Of a DNA stretch of 36,018 nt, positions 1-7,781 are shown piece by piece (position 1 is the stretch's first letter; each line of letters starts with the position of its first letter). The position numbers were made by a program, and so were the translations under genes. Location of the stretch: NCBI GenBank assembly GCA_021648525.1, contig JAKISP010000041.1, forward strand, positions 1 through 36,018. The letters are read 5' to 3'. The DNA is from Gammaproteobacteria bacterium. Lineage in GTDB: Bacteria > Pseudomonadota > Gammaproteobacteria > SZUA-140. Under the pieces are notes generated by a model that saw only the letters and a list, made by a program, of their open reading frames with translations, did not search any database and was not told the origin of the DNA.

Positions 1-68
1 CAAACTCGTGTTCTGAGTAGTTTTCGAATAAACTGGCCTGGGTTATGCGGGTGAGTCGCATGCCTAAT

Positions 69-121
69 CCTCTTGGTTTGTGGTTTTTTGTTCAGACTCT
101 AAACTTAACAAATCCAAGAGG
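69..121. terminator. Imperfect hairpin, possible terminator
   Basis: CCTCTTGGTTTGT (69-81) pairs with ACAAATCCAAGAGG (108-121), leaving one bulged T, and is followed by GGTTTTTAACC. The loop of about 26 nt is long for an intrinsic terminator, so this could end an upstream off-window gene or be another inverted repeat. Confidence 0.3.
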
Positions 122-219
122 GTTTTTAACCGATTACAAGAATATTTCTTTATTTTTCATGGTATTGAAGATTTCTGGATGGGCACTAGCTAAAGCACTC
201 ATCATAAAATTTTTTTCTT

Positions 220-253
220 AGGGAAAACCCTGGTATTTTTTAGGGTCATTCCC
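220..253. promoter_or_regulatory. Paired GGG-N4-CCC motifs, possible operators
   Basis: AGGGAAAACCCT (220-231) and AGGGTCATTCCC (242-253) are dyads 22 bp apart, about 100 bp before the PilZ gene. A near-identical 12-mer, AGGGAAATCCCT, recurs at 1196-1207 just after the receiver gene. The repetition in the flanks of this gene pair suggests binding sites for one regulator, but the regulator is unknown. Confidence 0.3.
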
Positions 254-349
254 GATTTTATTTTATTTCATCTCCGATTAGTCTCTATAGGTAGTGTCGA
301 TCCAGAAATATTTTATGGTTTAACGATGGATGTAGCTATGGAGGCTCTT

Positions 350-769
350 ATGGAACATCGATGGCATCCGCGTGAATCTGTGGCGATGGATATGGCTGCG
401 GAGTGTCGCACGCTTGGCTCAATCTATGGCAGAACTCAAAATATTAGTTATGGTGGGGTGTTGTTTGATACGGGCAAGGTTTGCCTGGCACCCCATACCA
501 TTGTGACGCTCTCCTGTTGTCTGTTGGTTGAGGAGCGGTGTTGCTCATACTCAGTTCGGGCACAGGTCATATACGCAGATAAAAATTACGCCGGATTGAT
601 GTTTCTTGACCACGAGGCCGCGTACGGAAAATTCAGGATGACGGTATTGAAGCGTGTGATCAGTTCATGCCACTCAAAAGTGCTTTTTAATATCGATAGC
701 CTGTTGTCCTGTTCTGGCTCTGGGTGCGAAGAGACTGTAACAGCACCTTCACACAGAGTGACTGGATGA
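350..769 (+). CDS. PilZ-domain protein
   Basis: This 139-residue protein looks like a single PilZ domain, a family that binds cyclic-di-GMP. The N-terminus carries an Arg-rich HRWHPRES segment resembling the RxxxR motif, followed by NISYGG, which matches the D/NxSxxG motif. I chose the ATG at 350 because GGAGG lies five bases upstream; in-frame ATGs at 326 and 338 lack such a site. Its stop overlaps the start of the receiver gene by four bases (ATGA), so the two are probably translationally coupled. No output domain is visible, so it likely acts by protein-protein contact. The Cys residues near the C-terminus are not part of the usual fold. The domain call is good; the cellular target is unknown. 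Confidence 0.72.
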   Translation: MEHRWHPRESVAMDMAAECRTLGSIYGRTQNISYGGVLFDTGKVCLAPHTIVTLSCCLLVEERCCSYSVRAQVIYADKNYAGLMFLDHEAAYGKFRMTVLKRVISSCHSKVLFNIDSLLSCSGSGCEETVTAPSHRVTG

Positions 770-1170
770 ACAGCATCCCAACAATCTTCGTTGTTGACGA
801 TGATCCTGCGGTTCGAGACTCCCTGCAGTGGTTACTGGAATCGGCGGGACACCAGGTGGTGGCATACAGTTCTGCCGAGGGGTTTATCGATGCGCTTGAA
901 CAAAATGACTGTGACTGTGACTGTCATTTCGATTTCTTCGAGTGTGCCTGCCTTGTCCTGGATTTGCAGATGCTAGGCATGGATGGTCTGGAACTACAGC
1001 GTTTTCTTGCAAGTCGCTGTCCCTGTTTACCAGTGATTTTTATCAGCGGCCACGCTGATGAGCGACAGATTGAGCAGGCGATGAGCGCTGGCGCCGTCGT
1101 ATTTCTCACCAAGCCATTCAACGATGAGCAGCTGCTGGAGCATATTCGACAGGCGTTGCAGCCGAGATAA
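766..1170 (+). CDS. Stand-alone response-regulator receiver with Cys-rich insertion
   Basis: This 134-residue protein is a FixJ-type receiver with no DNA-binding domain. Visible features are the acidic triad DDD at 11-13, the phospho-acceptor Asp66 in LVLDLQMLGMDG, the switch residue Ser94 and Lys116 in LTKPF. Between helix 2 and strand 3 there is an unusual segment (residues 48-62) with alternating Asp-Cys repeats, a His and further Cys; Cys85 and Cys87 follow. At DNA level the start of this segment is a short GACTGT triplicate. The gene overlaps the PilZ gene by four bases. No sensor kinase lies in the window. The receiver assignment is secure; a metal- or redox-sensing role for the cysteines is only a guess. 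Confidence 0.88.
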   Translation: MNSIPTIFVVDDDPAVRDSLQWLLESAGHQVVAYSSAEGFIDALEQNDCDCDCHFDFFECACLVLDLQMLGMDGLELQRFLASRCPCLPVIFISGHADERQIEQAMSAGAVVFLTKPFNDEQLLEHIRQALQPR

Positions 1171-1195
1171 ACCCGGCATGAAGCTGGAATGAATC

Positions 1196-1207
1196 AGGGA
1201 AATCCCT
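1196..1207. promoter_or_regulatory. AGGGAAATCCCT dyad
   Basis: This 12-bp dyad differs by one base from AGGGAAAACCCT at 220-231. It lies 26 bases after the receiver gene and upstream of the small membrane protein gene at 1335, so it may be an operator for that gene. No protein in the window is clearly assigned to it. Confidence 0.25.
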
Positions 1208-1334
1208 AACATGGCAGGGGAAAGTCCGTATTTATCAGGGTACCGGTTTTTTATAAAGTCTGGGTTAAGAAGGGCAACAGAGAGAAGGTTCTGGATGGCC
1301 CGTTTAATTAGCAGAAGCAAAAATGGAGGTTGTG

Positions 1335-1481
1335 ATGGCACATGACATGATGAATACGATACATGAATCGATGATGCCGGGTAGCCACCACCTGTTGTTC
1401 TGGGGCGTGGTGGTGGCTGTATTTGCACTGTTACTCTTTTCGGCCTGGTGGCTTGGCAGACGTGGTCAGCGTTCCCAGTAG
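1335..1481 (+). CDS. Small single-span membrane protein
   Basis: This 48-residue ORF has a strong ribosome binding site (GGAGG at 1325-1329, five bases before the ATG). It encodes a Met/His-rich N-terminus (MAHDMMNTIHESMM and a nearby His pair), one hydrophobic helix of about 20 residues, and a basic tail with RRGQR. The layout is like short SHOCT/DUF-type membrane peptides found in copper-resistance loci, but I do not recognise a named family. It stands alone between the receiver gene and the MerR promoter. The Met/His content and neighbourhood suggest metal contact at the membrane, which is inference. Confidence 0.6.
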   Translation: MAHDMMNTIHESMMPGSHHLLFWGVVVAVFALLLFSAWWLGRRGQRSQ

Positions 1482-1504
1482 TGTGGTGTCAGGAACATGG
1501 GGTG

Positions 1505-1536
1505 TTGACCTGTGTGTAGCACACAGGGTTTACACT
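1505..1536 (+). promoter_or_regulatory. MerR-type promoter with long spacer and operator
   Basis: TTGACC (1505-1510) and TACACT (1531-1536) are separated by 20 bp. Between them lies a perfect dyad, CTGTGTG-TAG-CACACAG (1510-1526). An overlong 19-20 bp spacer with a palindrome inside it is the known hallmark of promoters activated by MerR-family regulators through DNA distortion. The MerR gene starts about 60 bp downstream, so this is probably its own promoter and that of the metal genes after it. Confidence 0.6.
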
Positions 1537-1598
1537 TGAGACTAACACGTGGGATTTACACATAGCATGATATCAGGACAGAACGGTGGGTGAAGAAA

Positions 1599-2003
1599 AT
1601 GTTAACAGTTAGTGAGTTGTCAAAAATAGCGCAGACGACCCGGGATGCAATACGCCATTATGTGCGTATTGGCCTGTTAACACCTTCGCGTGATCCTGTT
1701 AACGGTTACAGACTTTTTAGTGATGGTGATATTAATAAAACGAAATTTATTCGCCGTGCTAAGGGGCTTGGTTTTACGTTGAGTGATATTAAAATTATTT
1801 TTGATCATAGTTACGATGGACAATCCCCCTGTCCGGCGGTGCGCGATATTATTCGGCAGCGTATTGATGAAAATAGAGTCAGGATGGCTGAACTCAACGC
1901 ATTGCAACAACGAATGGATGTTGCTCTGGAAAAATGGAAATCGATGCCAGATGGCGAACCGGACAGTGCGGCGATTTGTTACTTGATTGAATCCATAGAA
2001 TGA
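1599..2003 (+). CDS. MerR-family metal-responsive regulator
   Basis: This 134-residue protein has the MerR winged-helix region at the N-terminus (LTVSELSKIAQTTRDAIRHY), the recognition wing with NGYRLF, and a long C-terminal dimerisation helix. Cys78 in the segment SPCPAV sits where ZntR/CadR/PbrR-type divalent-metal sensors keep a conserved Cys, and a second Cys is at 127 near the C-terminus. The usual CueR Cys pair is not evident, so the inducer could be Zn/Cd/Pb-like or Cu-related. I chose ATG 1599; an in-frame GTG at 1590 is the alternative. It follows the distorted-spacer promoter and precedes the Met-rich protein and Cu-ATPase genes, which it probably controls. Confidence 0.88.
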   Translation: MLTVSELSKIAQTTRDAIRHYVRIGLLTPSRDPVNGYRLFSDGDINKTKFIRRAKGLGFTLSDIKIIFDHSYDGQSPCPAVRDIIRQRIDENRVRMAELNALQQRMDVALEKWKSMPDGEPDSAAICYLIESIE

Positions 2004-2041
2004 AATTATTGATGACGTTTCAATTAACCAGGAGAGATAAA

Positions 2042-2491
2042 ATGAAAACAAAATTATTGACTGGAATAACTGTTGTACTGATGGCGCTATCCACGCCACT
2101 ACTTGCAAATAGTGCTCACCATCAAGATAAAGCCTCTGAAAGTACCATGCAATCGGGCAGTATGGCGATGATAGATATGGAAAAAATGCATGAGCATATG
2201 AATAAAATGAAAGAGACCATGGCGAAAATTCATCGCACAGAGAACAAAGAAGTGCGGCAAAAACTCATGCAGAAACATATGAAAGAGATGCATCAGGGTA
2301 TGGGGATGATGTCAGGGGGAGCGCAGAAAAATATGTCGGATATGAAAGGAAAACATAGCGCGATGCAGGATCTGGAAAAGGTGAAGAATGGCCACCATAT
2401 GATGGAAAAACGCATGGATATGATGCAAGGCATGATGAGCCAGATGATGGAGCACATGATGCAGCAACAGAATATGTCGATGGAGAAATAG
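2042..2491 (+). CDS. Periplasmic Met/His-rich metal-binding protein
   Basis: The 149-residue product starts with a Sec signal peptide (hydrophobic core to about residue 21, likely cut near ALSTPLLANS). The mature part is extremely rich in Met and His, with repeated MxxM, HxM and MMxxM patterns, and is predicted helical. Such composition is typical of periplasmic Cu(I)/Ag(I)-binding proteins, with thioether and imidazole ligands. There is no recognised enzyme motif. The ATG at 2042 has GGAGAG upstream; longer in-frame starts are not supported. It lies between the MerR regulator and the Cu-ATPase, in line with a chaperone or metal buffer for the exporter. The exact family is not identified. Confidence 0.75.
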   Translation: MKTKLLTGITVVLMALSTPLLANSAHHQDKASESTMQSGSMAMIDMEKMHEHMNKMKETMAKIHRTENKEVRQKLMQKHMKEMHQGMGMMSGGAQKNMSDMKGKHSAMQDLEKVKNGHHMMEKRMDMMQGMMSQMMEHMMQQQNMSMEK

Positions 2492-2580
2492 TGTTTAAAA
2501 AATAATAAAAAATTAAAGTGCCCCCTTTGTTTGGCAGGGTGGGTACATGGATAGTCGCTAACAATAAAAAGGGTATGGAT

Positions 2581-5091
2581 ATGAGAAACGATCCTGTATG
2601 TGGCATGAGTGTCACGGAAGACTCAAAACATTCTGCTGAACACCAGGGGCAACATTATTATTTTTGCAGTGTGGGGTGTTTGAGCAAATTCACCGCCTCT
2701 CCCGAGCAGTATTTGGCAAAAGAGAAGAGTGAAGAAAAAGGTGGTTGCTGTTGTAGTAGTAAAAAACCGAGTGAGCCGAAGCCAGCAGAAAAATCGCATA
2801 GTTGCTGTGACGACAAACCTCACCACCATCACGTGGAAAAAAAGCCGGACCAGCCCGTGGATGAGTCGGCGATCTACACCTGCCCAATGCATCCTGAAAT
2901 AGAGCAGCAAGGCCCTGGTAGCTGCCCTGAATGTGGTATGGCGTTAGAGTCAAAAGGGGTTCCGCTGGTCGCTACTAAAATACAGTACACCTGCCCCATG
3001 CACCCGGAAATTATTCAGGATCACCCCGGTTCATGTCCTAAATGTGGCATGGCGCTGGAGGCGATGACGGTCGCGGTGGATGAGGACACTAGCGAACTGG
3101 ATGATATGACGCGCCGCTTTAAAATCGGTGCGCTATTTGCTGCTCCTGTTTTTTTCAGCGCGATGGCCGCTGAATTCTGGCCAGAGGCGATGGCTGGATT
3201 GATCGATCCCAATCTGCGTCAGTGGCTTGAGATGATTCTGTCGGCGCCGGTGGTGATCTGGTGCGGCTGGATATTCTATGAGCGTGCGATCCAGTCAGTG
3301 GTTAATCGCAGCCTCAATATGTTTACCCTGATTGGACTGGGCGTTTCGGTTGCCTGGAGCTACAGTGTTATCGCCACGGTGTTTCCCGCTATTTTCCCAC
3401 CGGAGGTGTTTAATAAGGTGGGTGTTGTGCCGGCCTATTTTGAGGCCGCTGCGGTGATTACTGTGTTGATATTATTGGGCCAGATGCTGGAGTTACGGGC
3501 GCGTAGTCAGACCAATGCGGCGATCAAACTCCTGCTCGGCCTGGCCCCTAAGACTGCCCGCATTGTGCGTGACGACGGTACTGAAGAAGATATCCCGATG
3601 GAGCATGTGGAGGTGGGCGATACCTTGCGAGTACGCCCGGGTGAAAAGATCCCTGTTGATGGCACCACCATTGACGGCGAAAGTAATGTTGATGAATCGA
3701 TGGTTACCGGTGAACCACTACCTGTAGCCAAAACAGCCGGTGAGCGGCTGATCGGTGCCACGGTCAACGGTACAGGAGGGCTGTTGATGCGAGCTGAAAA
3801 AGTGGGCTCAGATACCCTGCTATCACAGATAGTCAATATGGTTGCCGAGGCTCAACGTTCCCGTGCACCGATACAAAGACTGGTTGATACAGTTTCCGGT
3901 TATTTTGTCCCGGTTGTGGTGGTGGTAGCGGTTATCACCTTTATTATCTGGAGCCTGTGGGGGCCAGAACCGGCTATCGCCTATGCTGTTATCAATGCTG
4001 TTGCGGTACTCATTATTGCCTGCCCTTGTGCGTTGGGGCTGGCGACACCGATGTCGATCATGGTCGGTACGGGTAAAGGTGCCATGATGGGGGTGTTGTT
4101 TAAAAATGCCGAAGCGCTGGAAGTGCTGCGTAAGGTTGATACGTTAGTGGTTGATAAAACCGGTACCCTCACCGAAGGAAAACCAAAACTGGTTTCAGTT
4201 TTTGCCAACGACAGTTTTGAAGAAAACGATAACCTGCGTTTAGCTGCCAGTCTCGAACGAGCCAGCGAACATCCACTGGCCGAAGCGATTGTGCAAGGTG
4301 CGCAAGCGCGTGGCGTGGAATTGGCTCAGACCAAAGACTTTCAATCTGTCACCGGCATGGGTGTCACCGGCAGCGTTGAGGGTCGTAAGGTGGCACTGGG
4401 CAATATTAAATTGCTGCAGAGTCTCGGTATCGATGCCGGTGGCTTGCCACAGCAGGCGGACAGTCAACGTGCTGAAGGTCAGACCGTGATGTTACTGGCA
4501 ATTGATGGCAAAGCCGCTGGACTAATCGGCGTTGCCGACCCTATCAAAGAGACCACCCCGGAAGCGATTCGTGATCTGCACGGCGAAGGGATCAAGATTG
4601 TGATGCTCACGGGTGATAGCCGTAAGACCGCCGAAGCAGTGGCGGCCAGGCTCGATATTGATCAGGTGCATGCTGAAGTATTGCCAGAGCAAAAAGCCGA
4701 AGTGGTCAAACAGCTTCAGGCAGAGGGGCATATCGTTGCCATGGCGGGTGATGGTATTAACGACGCACCTGCTTTGGCACAGGCTCATGTCGGCATTGCC
4801 ATGGGTACTGGCACCGATGTAGCCATGGAGAGTGCTGGTGTGACACTGGTCAAAGGTGATCTGCGCGGTATCGTGCGGGCAAGGCGCCTGAGTCGCGCCA
4901 CCATGCGCAATATTCGCCAGAACCTTTTCTTTGCTTTTATCTATAACGCTGCTGGGGTGCCGGTTGCGGCGGGGATACTTTACCCCGTATTTGGCTTGTT
5001 GCTTTCCCCTATTATTGCGGCAGCGGCGATGGGGTTTAGTTCCGTGTCAGTGATAACCAATGCGCTGAGATTAAAGAGAGTAAAACTGTAG
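2581..5091 (+). CDS. Cu(I)/Ag(I) P1B-type ATPase with YHS and two HMBD domains
   Basis: This 836-residue inner-membrane pump uses ATP to export monovalent copper or silver. It begins with a YHS domain (NDPVCGM, residues 1-45), followed by a Cys cluster (GGCCCSS), a His run, and two HMBD units (about 99-123 and 136-160, each CPMHPE...GSCPxCGM). The ATPase core shows the phosphatase TGE motif, the membrane metal site CPC (481-483), the phosphorylation motif DKTGTLT with Asp525, the SEHPLAEA signature and GDGINDAP. No classical HMA domain is present; YHS and HMBD replace it. I chose ATG 2581 because GGGT sits six bases before it; ATG 2575 has no room for a binding site. It is preceded by the Met-rich protein gene. 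Confidence 0.95.
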   Translation: MRNDPVCGMSVTEDSKHSAEHQGQHYYFCSVGCLSKFTASPEQYLAKEKSEEKGGCCCSSKKPSEPKPAEKSHSCCDDKPHHHHVEKKPDQPVDESAIYTCPMHPEIEQQGPGSCPECGMALESKGVPLVATKIQYTCPMHPEIIQDHPGSCPKCGMALEAMTVAVDEDTSELDDMTRRFKIGALFAAPVFFSAMAAEFWPEAMAGLIDPNLRQWLEMILSAPVVIWCGWIFYERAIQSVVNRSLNMFTLIGLGVSVAWSYSVIATVFPAIFPPEVFNKVGVVPAYFEAAAVITVLILLGQMLELRARSQTNAAIKLLLGLAPKTARIVRDDGTEEDIPMEHVEVGDTLRVRPGEKIPVDGTTIDGESNVDESMVTGEPLPVAKTAGERLIGATVNGTGGLLMRAEKVGSDTLLSQIVNMVAEAQRSRAPIQRLVDTVSGYFVPVVVVVAVITFIIWSLWGPEPAIAYAVINAVAVLIIACPCALGLATPMSIMVGTGKGAMMGVLFKNAEALEVLRKVDTLVVDKTGTLTEGKPKLVSVFANDSFEENDNLRLAASLERASEHPLAEAIVQGAQARGVELAQTKDFQSVTGMGVTGSVEGRKVALGNIKLLQSLGIDAGGLPQQADSQRAEGQTVMLLAIDGKAAGLIGVADPIKETTPEAIRDLHGEGIKIVMLTGDSRKTAEAVAARLDIDQVHAEVLPEQKAEVVKQLQAEGHIVAMAGDGINDAPALAQAHVGIAMGTGTDVAMESAGVTLVKGDLRGIVRARRLSRATMRNIRQNLFFAFIYNAAGVPVAAGILYPVFGLLLSPIIAAAAMGFSSVSVITNALRLKRVKL

Positions 5092-5129
5092 CAACACATA
5101 ACGATAAAAATAATAAAGGAGTATAAGTG

Positions 5130-5804
5130 ATGCATGATGGAAATGAATACGCCTATGGTATGTGGATAGTCGCGGCTTTTAATGTCGGTATTTTCCTCTT
5201 TTTTATTCTCAGTTTTCTCAAACCCAGAGGTGGTCAGGAGTGGCGCAACATGGGCGTAGTGACAGCCTTTCTGGTGGCGCTCTTTGCAGAAATGTATGGC
5301 TTTCCTTTAACGATTTATCTGCTCTCTGGGTGGCTAGGTGATGCTTACCCTGTTTTGCAACCCTTCAGCCATAAATACGGCCATCTGTGGGTGGTGGTAT
5401 TTGGAGGCTCTACGCTAGCATGGGCGGTTGTGATGGGGCTAAGTCTGGTTTTCATGATCATGGGTTACACGCTGCTTTCCAAGGGGTGGACGCAGATCCA
5501 CGCCGCACGTGGTGGGCTGGTGTCTGGTGGCATCTACGCTTATGCCCGTCACCCGCAATACACTGGACTATTTCTTATTATTATCGGTTTCCTGGTGCAG
5601 TGGCCAACGTTACTCACTGTCATTATGGCACCCGTTATGCTCTTCGCCTATGTACACCTCGCCAGAGTTGAAGAGCGGCGAGCCGAAGCAGAATTCGGTG
5701 AGGCGTACAACGAGTACATGCGCAAAACACCCGCTTTTTTCCCACCCATTAACCAATGGAAGGCATTTCTGACGGTAGAGGTTGAAGAAGTGGCTGAGCG
5801 TTAA
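5130..5804 (+). CDS. ICMT/phospholipid-methyltransferase-like membrane protein
   Basis: The 224-residue protein has about five to six hydrophobic segments and a C-terminal signature, YARHPQYTG followed by RVEERRAEAEFG, then YNEYM and a Pro-rich end. This matches the isoprenylcysteine carboxyl methyltransferase / phosphatidylethanolamine N-methyltransferase superfamily, integral membrane enzymes using S-adenosylmethionine. The true substrate in bacteria is often unknown. AAGGAG lies eight bases before ATG 5130, which I preferred over GTG 5127. It sits between the Cu-ATPase and a YHS protein, a context seen for such methyltransferases in metal loci. A role in membrane lipid change under metal stress is inferred. 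Confidence 0.8.
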   Translation: MHDGNEYAYGMWIVAAFNVGIFLFFILSFLKPRGGQEWRNMGVVTAFLVALFAEMYGFPLTIYLLSGWLGDAYPVLQPFSHKYGHLWVVVFGGSTLAWAVVMGLSLVFMIMGYTLLSKGWTQIHAARGGLVSGGIYAYARHPQYTGLFLIIIGFLVQWPTLLTVIMAPVMLFAYVHLARVEERRAEAEFGEAYNEYMRKTPAFFPPINQWKAFLTVEVEEVAER

Positions 5805-5845
5805 CAAATGGGTTTCCCTATTAATTCATGAACAGGAGGTGACCG

Positions 5846-6118
5846 ATGGAAGGTCTCGGTACATTGTTACTCTTTGCACTGTTTTTTTATCTCATGATGC
5901 GTTTTGGCTGTGGTGCTCATATGATGCACGGCCATGGCAGCAAAAAAGAGAAATATATTGACCCGGTATGCGATATGGAGGTCGATGCGGACAAGGGATA
6001 CGGCATGGTGCATCAAGGAGAATCGTATCGATTTTGTACCCGTAGTTGCCTGGCAAAATTTGATGCCGACCCTGACCATTTTCTCAATAAAAAGGAGGGA
6101 GAGCACCATGAAATGTAA
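5846..6118 (+). CDS. Membrane-anchored YHS-domain protein
   Basis: The 90-residue protein has one N-terminal hydrophobic helix (about residues 4-20), a short Cys/His/Met linker (CGAHMMHGHG), and a YHS domain beginning DPVCDMEV with FCTRSCLAKF as the second Cys motif. YHS domains are thought to bind copper-type metals and occur in Cu-ATPases, including the one upstream here. AGGAGGTGA provides a strong ribosome binding site. Its end overlaps the next gene by 11 bases. It may deliver metal to or from the pump, which is inference. Confidence 0.85.
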   Translation: MEGLGTLLLFALFFYLMMRFGCGAHMMHGHGSKKEKYIDPVCDMEVDADKGYGMVHQGESYRFCTRSCLAKFDADPDHFLNKKEGEHHEM

Positions 6119-6392
6119 TCATCATAAAGCAGGGTTCTCATTGCTGGGCGTAGGCCATGCGACCAGCCTGTTACTGGCGATCAGTTTCACACTCTGTGTT
6201 GGTTTTGATCTGCTACTGCCTGACCACGCCATGTACGAAACCTGGCAAAAATTGCTGCCCGGTTTTGAATGGCTCAGTTGGAAAAGTTTTTTGCTGGGGT
6301 TGATTGAGGCCTACGGCTACGGCTGGTACTTCGCGTTGATCTGGGTGCCTATCTATAATTTCGTTGTGCTTCGCGGAGAAAAAAAAGTCTAG
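6108..6392 (+). CDS. DUF5676-like small membrane protein
   Basis: This 94-residue product has two hydrophobic helices (about 18-36 and 62-86) with the conserved-looking stretch CVGFDLLLPDHAMYETW, then LLPGFEWLSWKSFLLG, and a YGWYFALIWVPIYNF end. This pattern matches DUF5676-type proteins, which commonly accompany metal-resistance genes and have no assigned function. The ATG at 6108 has AAAGGAGGG eight bases or so upstream and lies inside the end of the YHS gene, so the two are translationally coupled. An upstream extension in the same frame exists but overlaps the YHS gene and lacks a site. Confidence 0.7.
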   Translation: MKCNHHKAGFSLLGVGHATSLLLAISFTLCVGFDLLLPDHAMYETWQKLLPGFEWLSWKSFLLGLIEAYGYGWYFALIWVPIYNFVVLRGEKKV

Positions 6393-6416
6393 CATAACGC
6401 TTCTGTGGAGGGACTT

Positions 6417-7781
6417 ATGATGGGTGTTCAGAAAACCAATGTGGGAAAAATGGAGCTTGGCTTAACTGAAAAAGCAGAGGTTGCTGCAGCACGTGATATT
6501 CTGGAGAAAATTCTAGGAGGCTATCAAGGCTCAGTTGCCGTGCGCTTGTGGAACGGCGAATGGATTCGTGGTGGGGCGGGCGCATCATGCCGCGTGATAC
6601 TCCATCAACCAGCGGTTCTACGCGATCTGATGTTGCATCGAAATTTGATGTGTTTAGCTGAGTCCTATCTGGCTGGAGAGATCGATCTGGAAGGTGATAC
6701 AGAGCGTCTGTTTGATCTGACACCTCATCTGCGAAAATTGAATTTTTCCTGGTCGGAGAAATGGCGGATGATGTTACGGGCACTGCACCTGCCAAGGCGC
6801 GAGGTTCACTCTGGCGCTTCTGCTGATCATGCTGGGGGAGGGAGGCGACACAGCAATAATAAAGAGAGCATTGCCCATCACTACGATGTCAGTAATGAGT
6901 TTTACCGCCTCTGGTTGGATGCCGAAATGGTCTACTCTTGTGCCTATTTTCATGACACTGAGCACTCATTGGCCCAGGCTCAGCTGGATAAACTGGATTA
7001 CATCTGTCGCAAACTGCGCCTGGAACCCGGTCAAAAATTGCTTGATATCGGTTGTGGTTGGGGCGCGCTGGCGTTCTGGGCTGCGCGCCATTATGGCGTA
7101 GAGGTGCATGGCATTACCTTGAGTGAGCAGCAGCACGACTACGCGCTGAAGCGAGCGCGCAATGAAGGGCTGGAGGATCGTGTCAGAATCGAGCTGCGTG
7201 ATTATCGCGATCTGCCGGAACGAGCTTGTTACGACCGGGTTGTTAGCGTTGGCATGTTTGAGCATATCGGCATCAGCAACTTTCCGCTCTATTTCGGCAC
7301 GATCAAGCGGGTGCTCAAGCCGAGCGGGCTGTTCCTTAACCACGGTATTACCAATGATACGGGTTGGAGGGATACGCAAATTACCCGCTTCATGAATCGC
7401 TACGTATTTCCCGACGGTGAGTTGGCGCGCATCAGTGATGTAGAGGATGCCATGGAGCAGGCTGGCTTCGAGATTATCGACGTAGAAGGACTGCGACGCC
7501 ACTATGCCATGACCCTGCGCCACTGGGTGCGGGCATTGGAAGAGCGTAAGCAGCAGGCAGTGGATTTGGTGGGCGAAGCCAGCTACCGGGTCTGGCGTCT
7601 CTACATGGTGGGCTGCGCCTACTTTTTTGACGAGGGCAGCATCAACGTCTATCAGGTGTTGACCGCGCCTGCGCATCAATCGTTGGCTACACCATTGCGG
7701 CGGGACGATATATACAAGAAATATTATAAGGGAAAAACCTGTGAATATGATGACAGTAAGGAGAGCAGCAATGATCGATAA
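6417..7781 (+). CDS. cfa: Cyclopropane-fatty-acyl-phospholipid synthase-like methyltransferase
   Basis: The 454-residue protein fits the CFA synthase family: an N-terminal lipid-binding domain (to about residue 130) and a C-terminal SAM-dependent methyltransferase. Motifs seen are HHYDVSNEFYRLWLD, MVYSCAYF, the SAM loop LDIGCGWGALA, GITLSEQQ, the active-site Glu in VGMFEHIG, and NHGITN. The family adds a methylene across the double bond of membrane phospholipid acyl chains. GGAGG at 6407-6411 supports ATG 6417 or 6420; the upstream GTG at 6405 overlaps that site. The gene overlaps the dehydrogenase gene by 11 bases. It is followed by redox genes and belongs to a set of lipid enzymes in this window. 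A related fatty-acid methyltransferase is the alternative. Confidence 0.9.
   Translation: MMGVQKTNVGKMELGLTEKAEVAAARDILEKILGGYQGSVAVRLWNGEWIRGGAGASCRVILHQPAVLRDLMLHRNLMCLAESYLAGEIDLEGDTERLFDLTPHLRKLNFSWSEKWRMMLRALHLPRREVHSGASADHAGGGRRHSNNKESIAHHYDVSNEFYRLWLDAEMVYSCAYFHDTEHSLAQAQLDKLDYICRKLRLEPGQKLLDIGCGWGALAFWAARHYGVEVHGITLSEQQHDYALKRARNEGLEDRVRIELRDYRDLPERACYDRVVSVGMFEHIGISNFPLYFGTIKRVLKPSGLFLNHGITNDTGWRDTQITRFMNRYVFPDGELARISDVEDAMEQAGFEIIDVEGLRRHYAMTLRHWVRALEERKQQAVDLVGEASYRVWRLYMVGCAYFFDEGSINVYQVLTAPAHQSLATPLRRDDIYKKYYKGKTCEYDDSKESSNDR

Larger units (their letters stand above)
1..325. other. Non-coding left edge
   Basis: I see no convincing gene on either strand here. The stretch is AT-rich and holds an imperfect inverted repeat (69-121) and two GGG-N4-CCC motifs (220-231 and 242-253), listed separately. 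It probably carries the end of an off-window transcript and the promoter of the PilZ/receiver pair. No clear sigma70 pair could be assigned. Confidence 0.6.

Noticed and set aside
181-196. Possible sigma54 promoter (GGGCAC...AAGCA)
   Set aside because: The distance between the GG and GC elements is one base too long and the consensus fit is poor.
1211-1345. 44-residue ORF before the small membrane protein
   Set aside because: It has no convincing ribosome site, a very basic composition and overlaps the better supported ORF at 1335.
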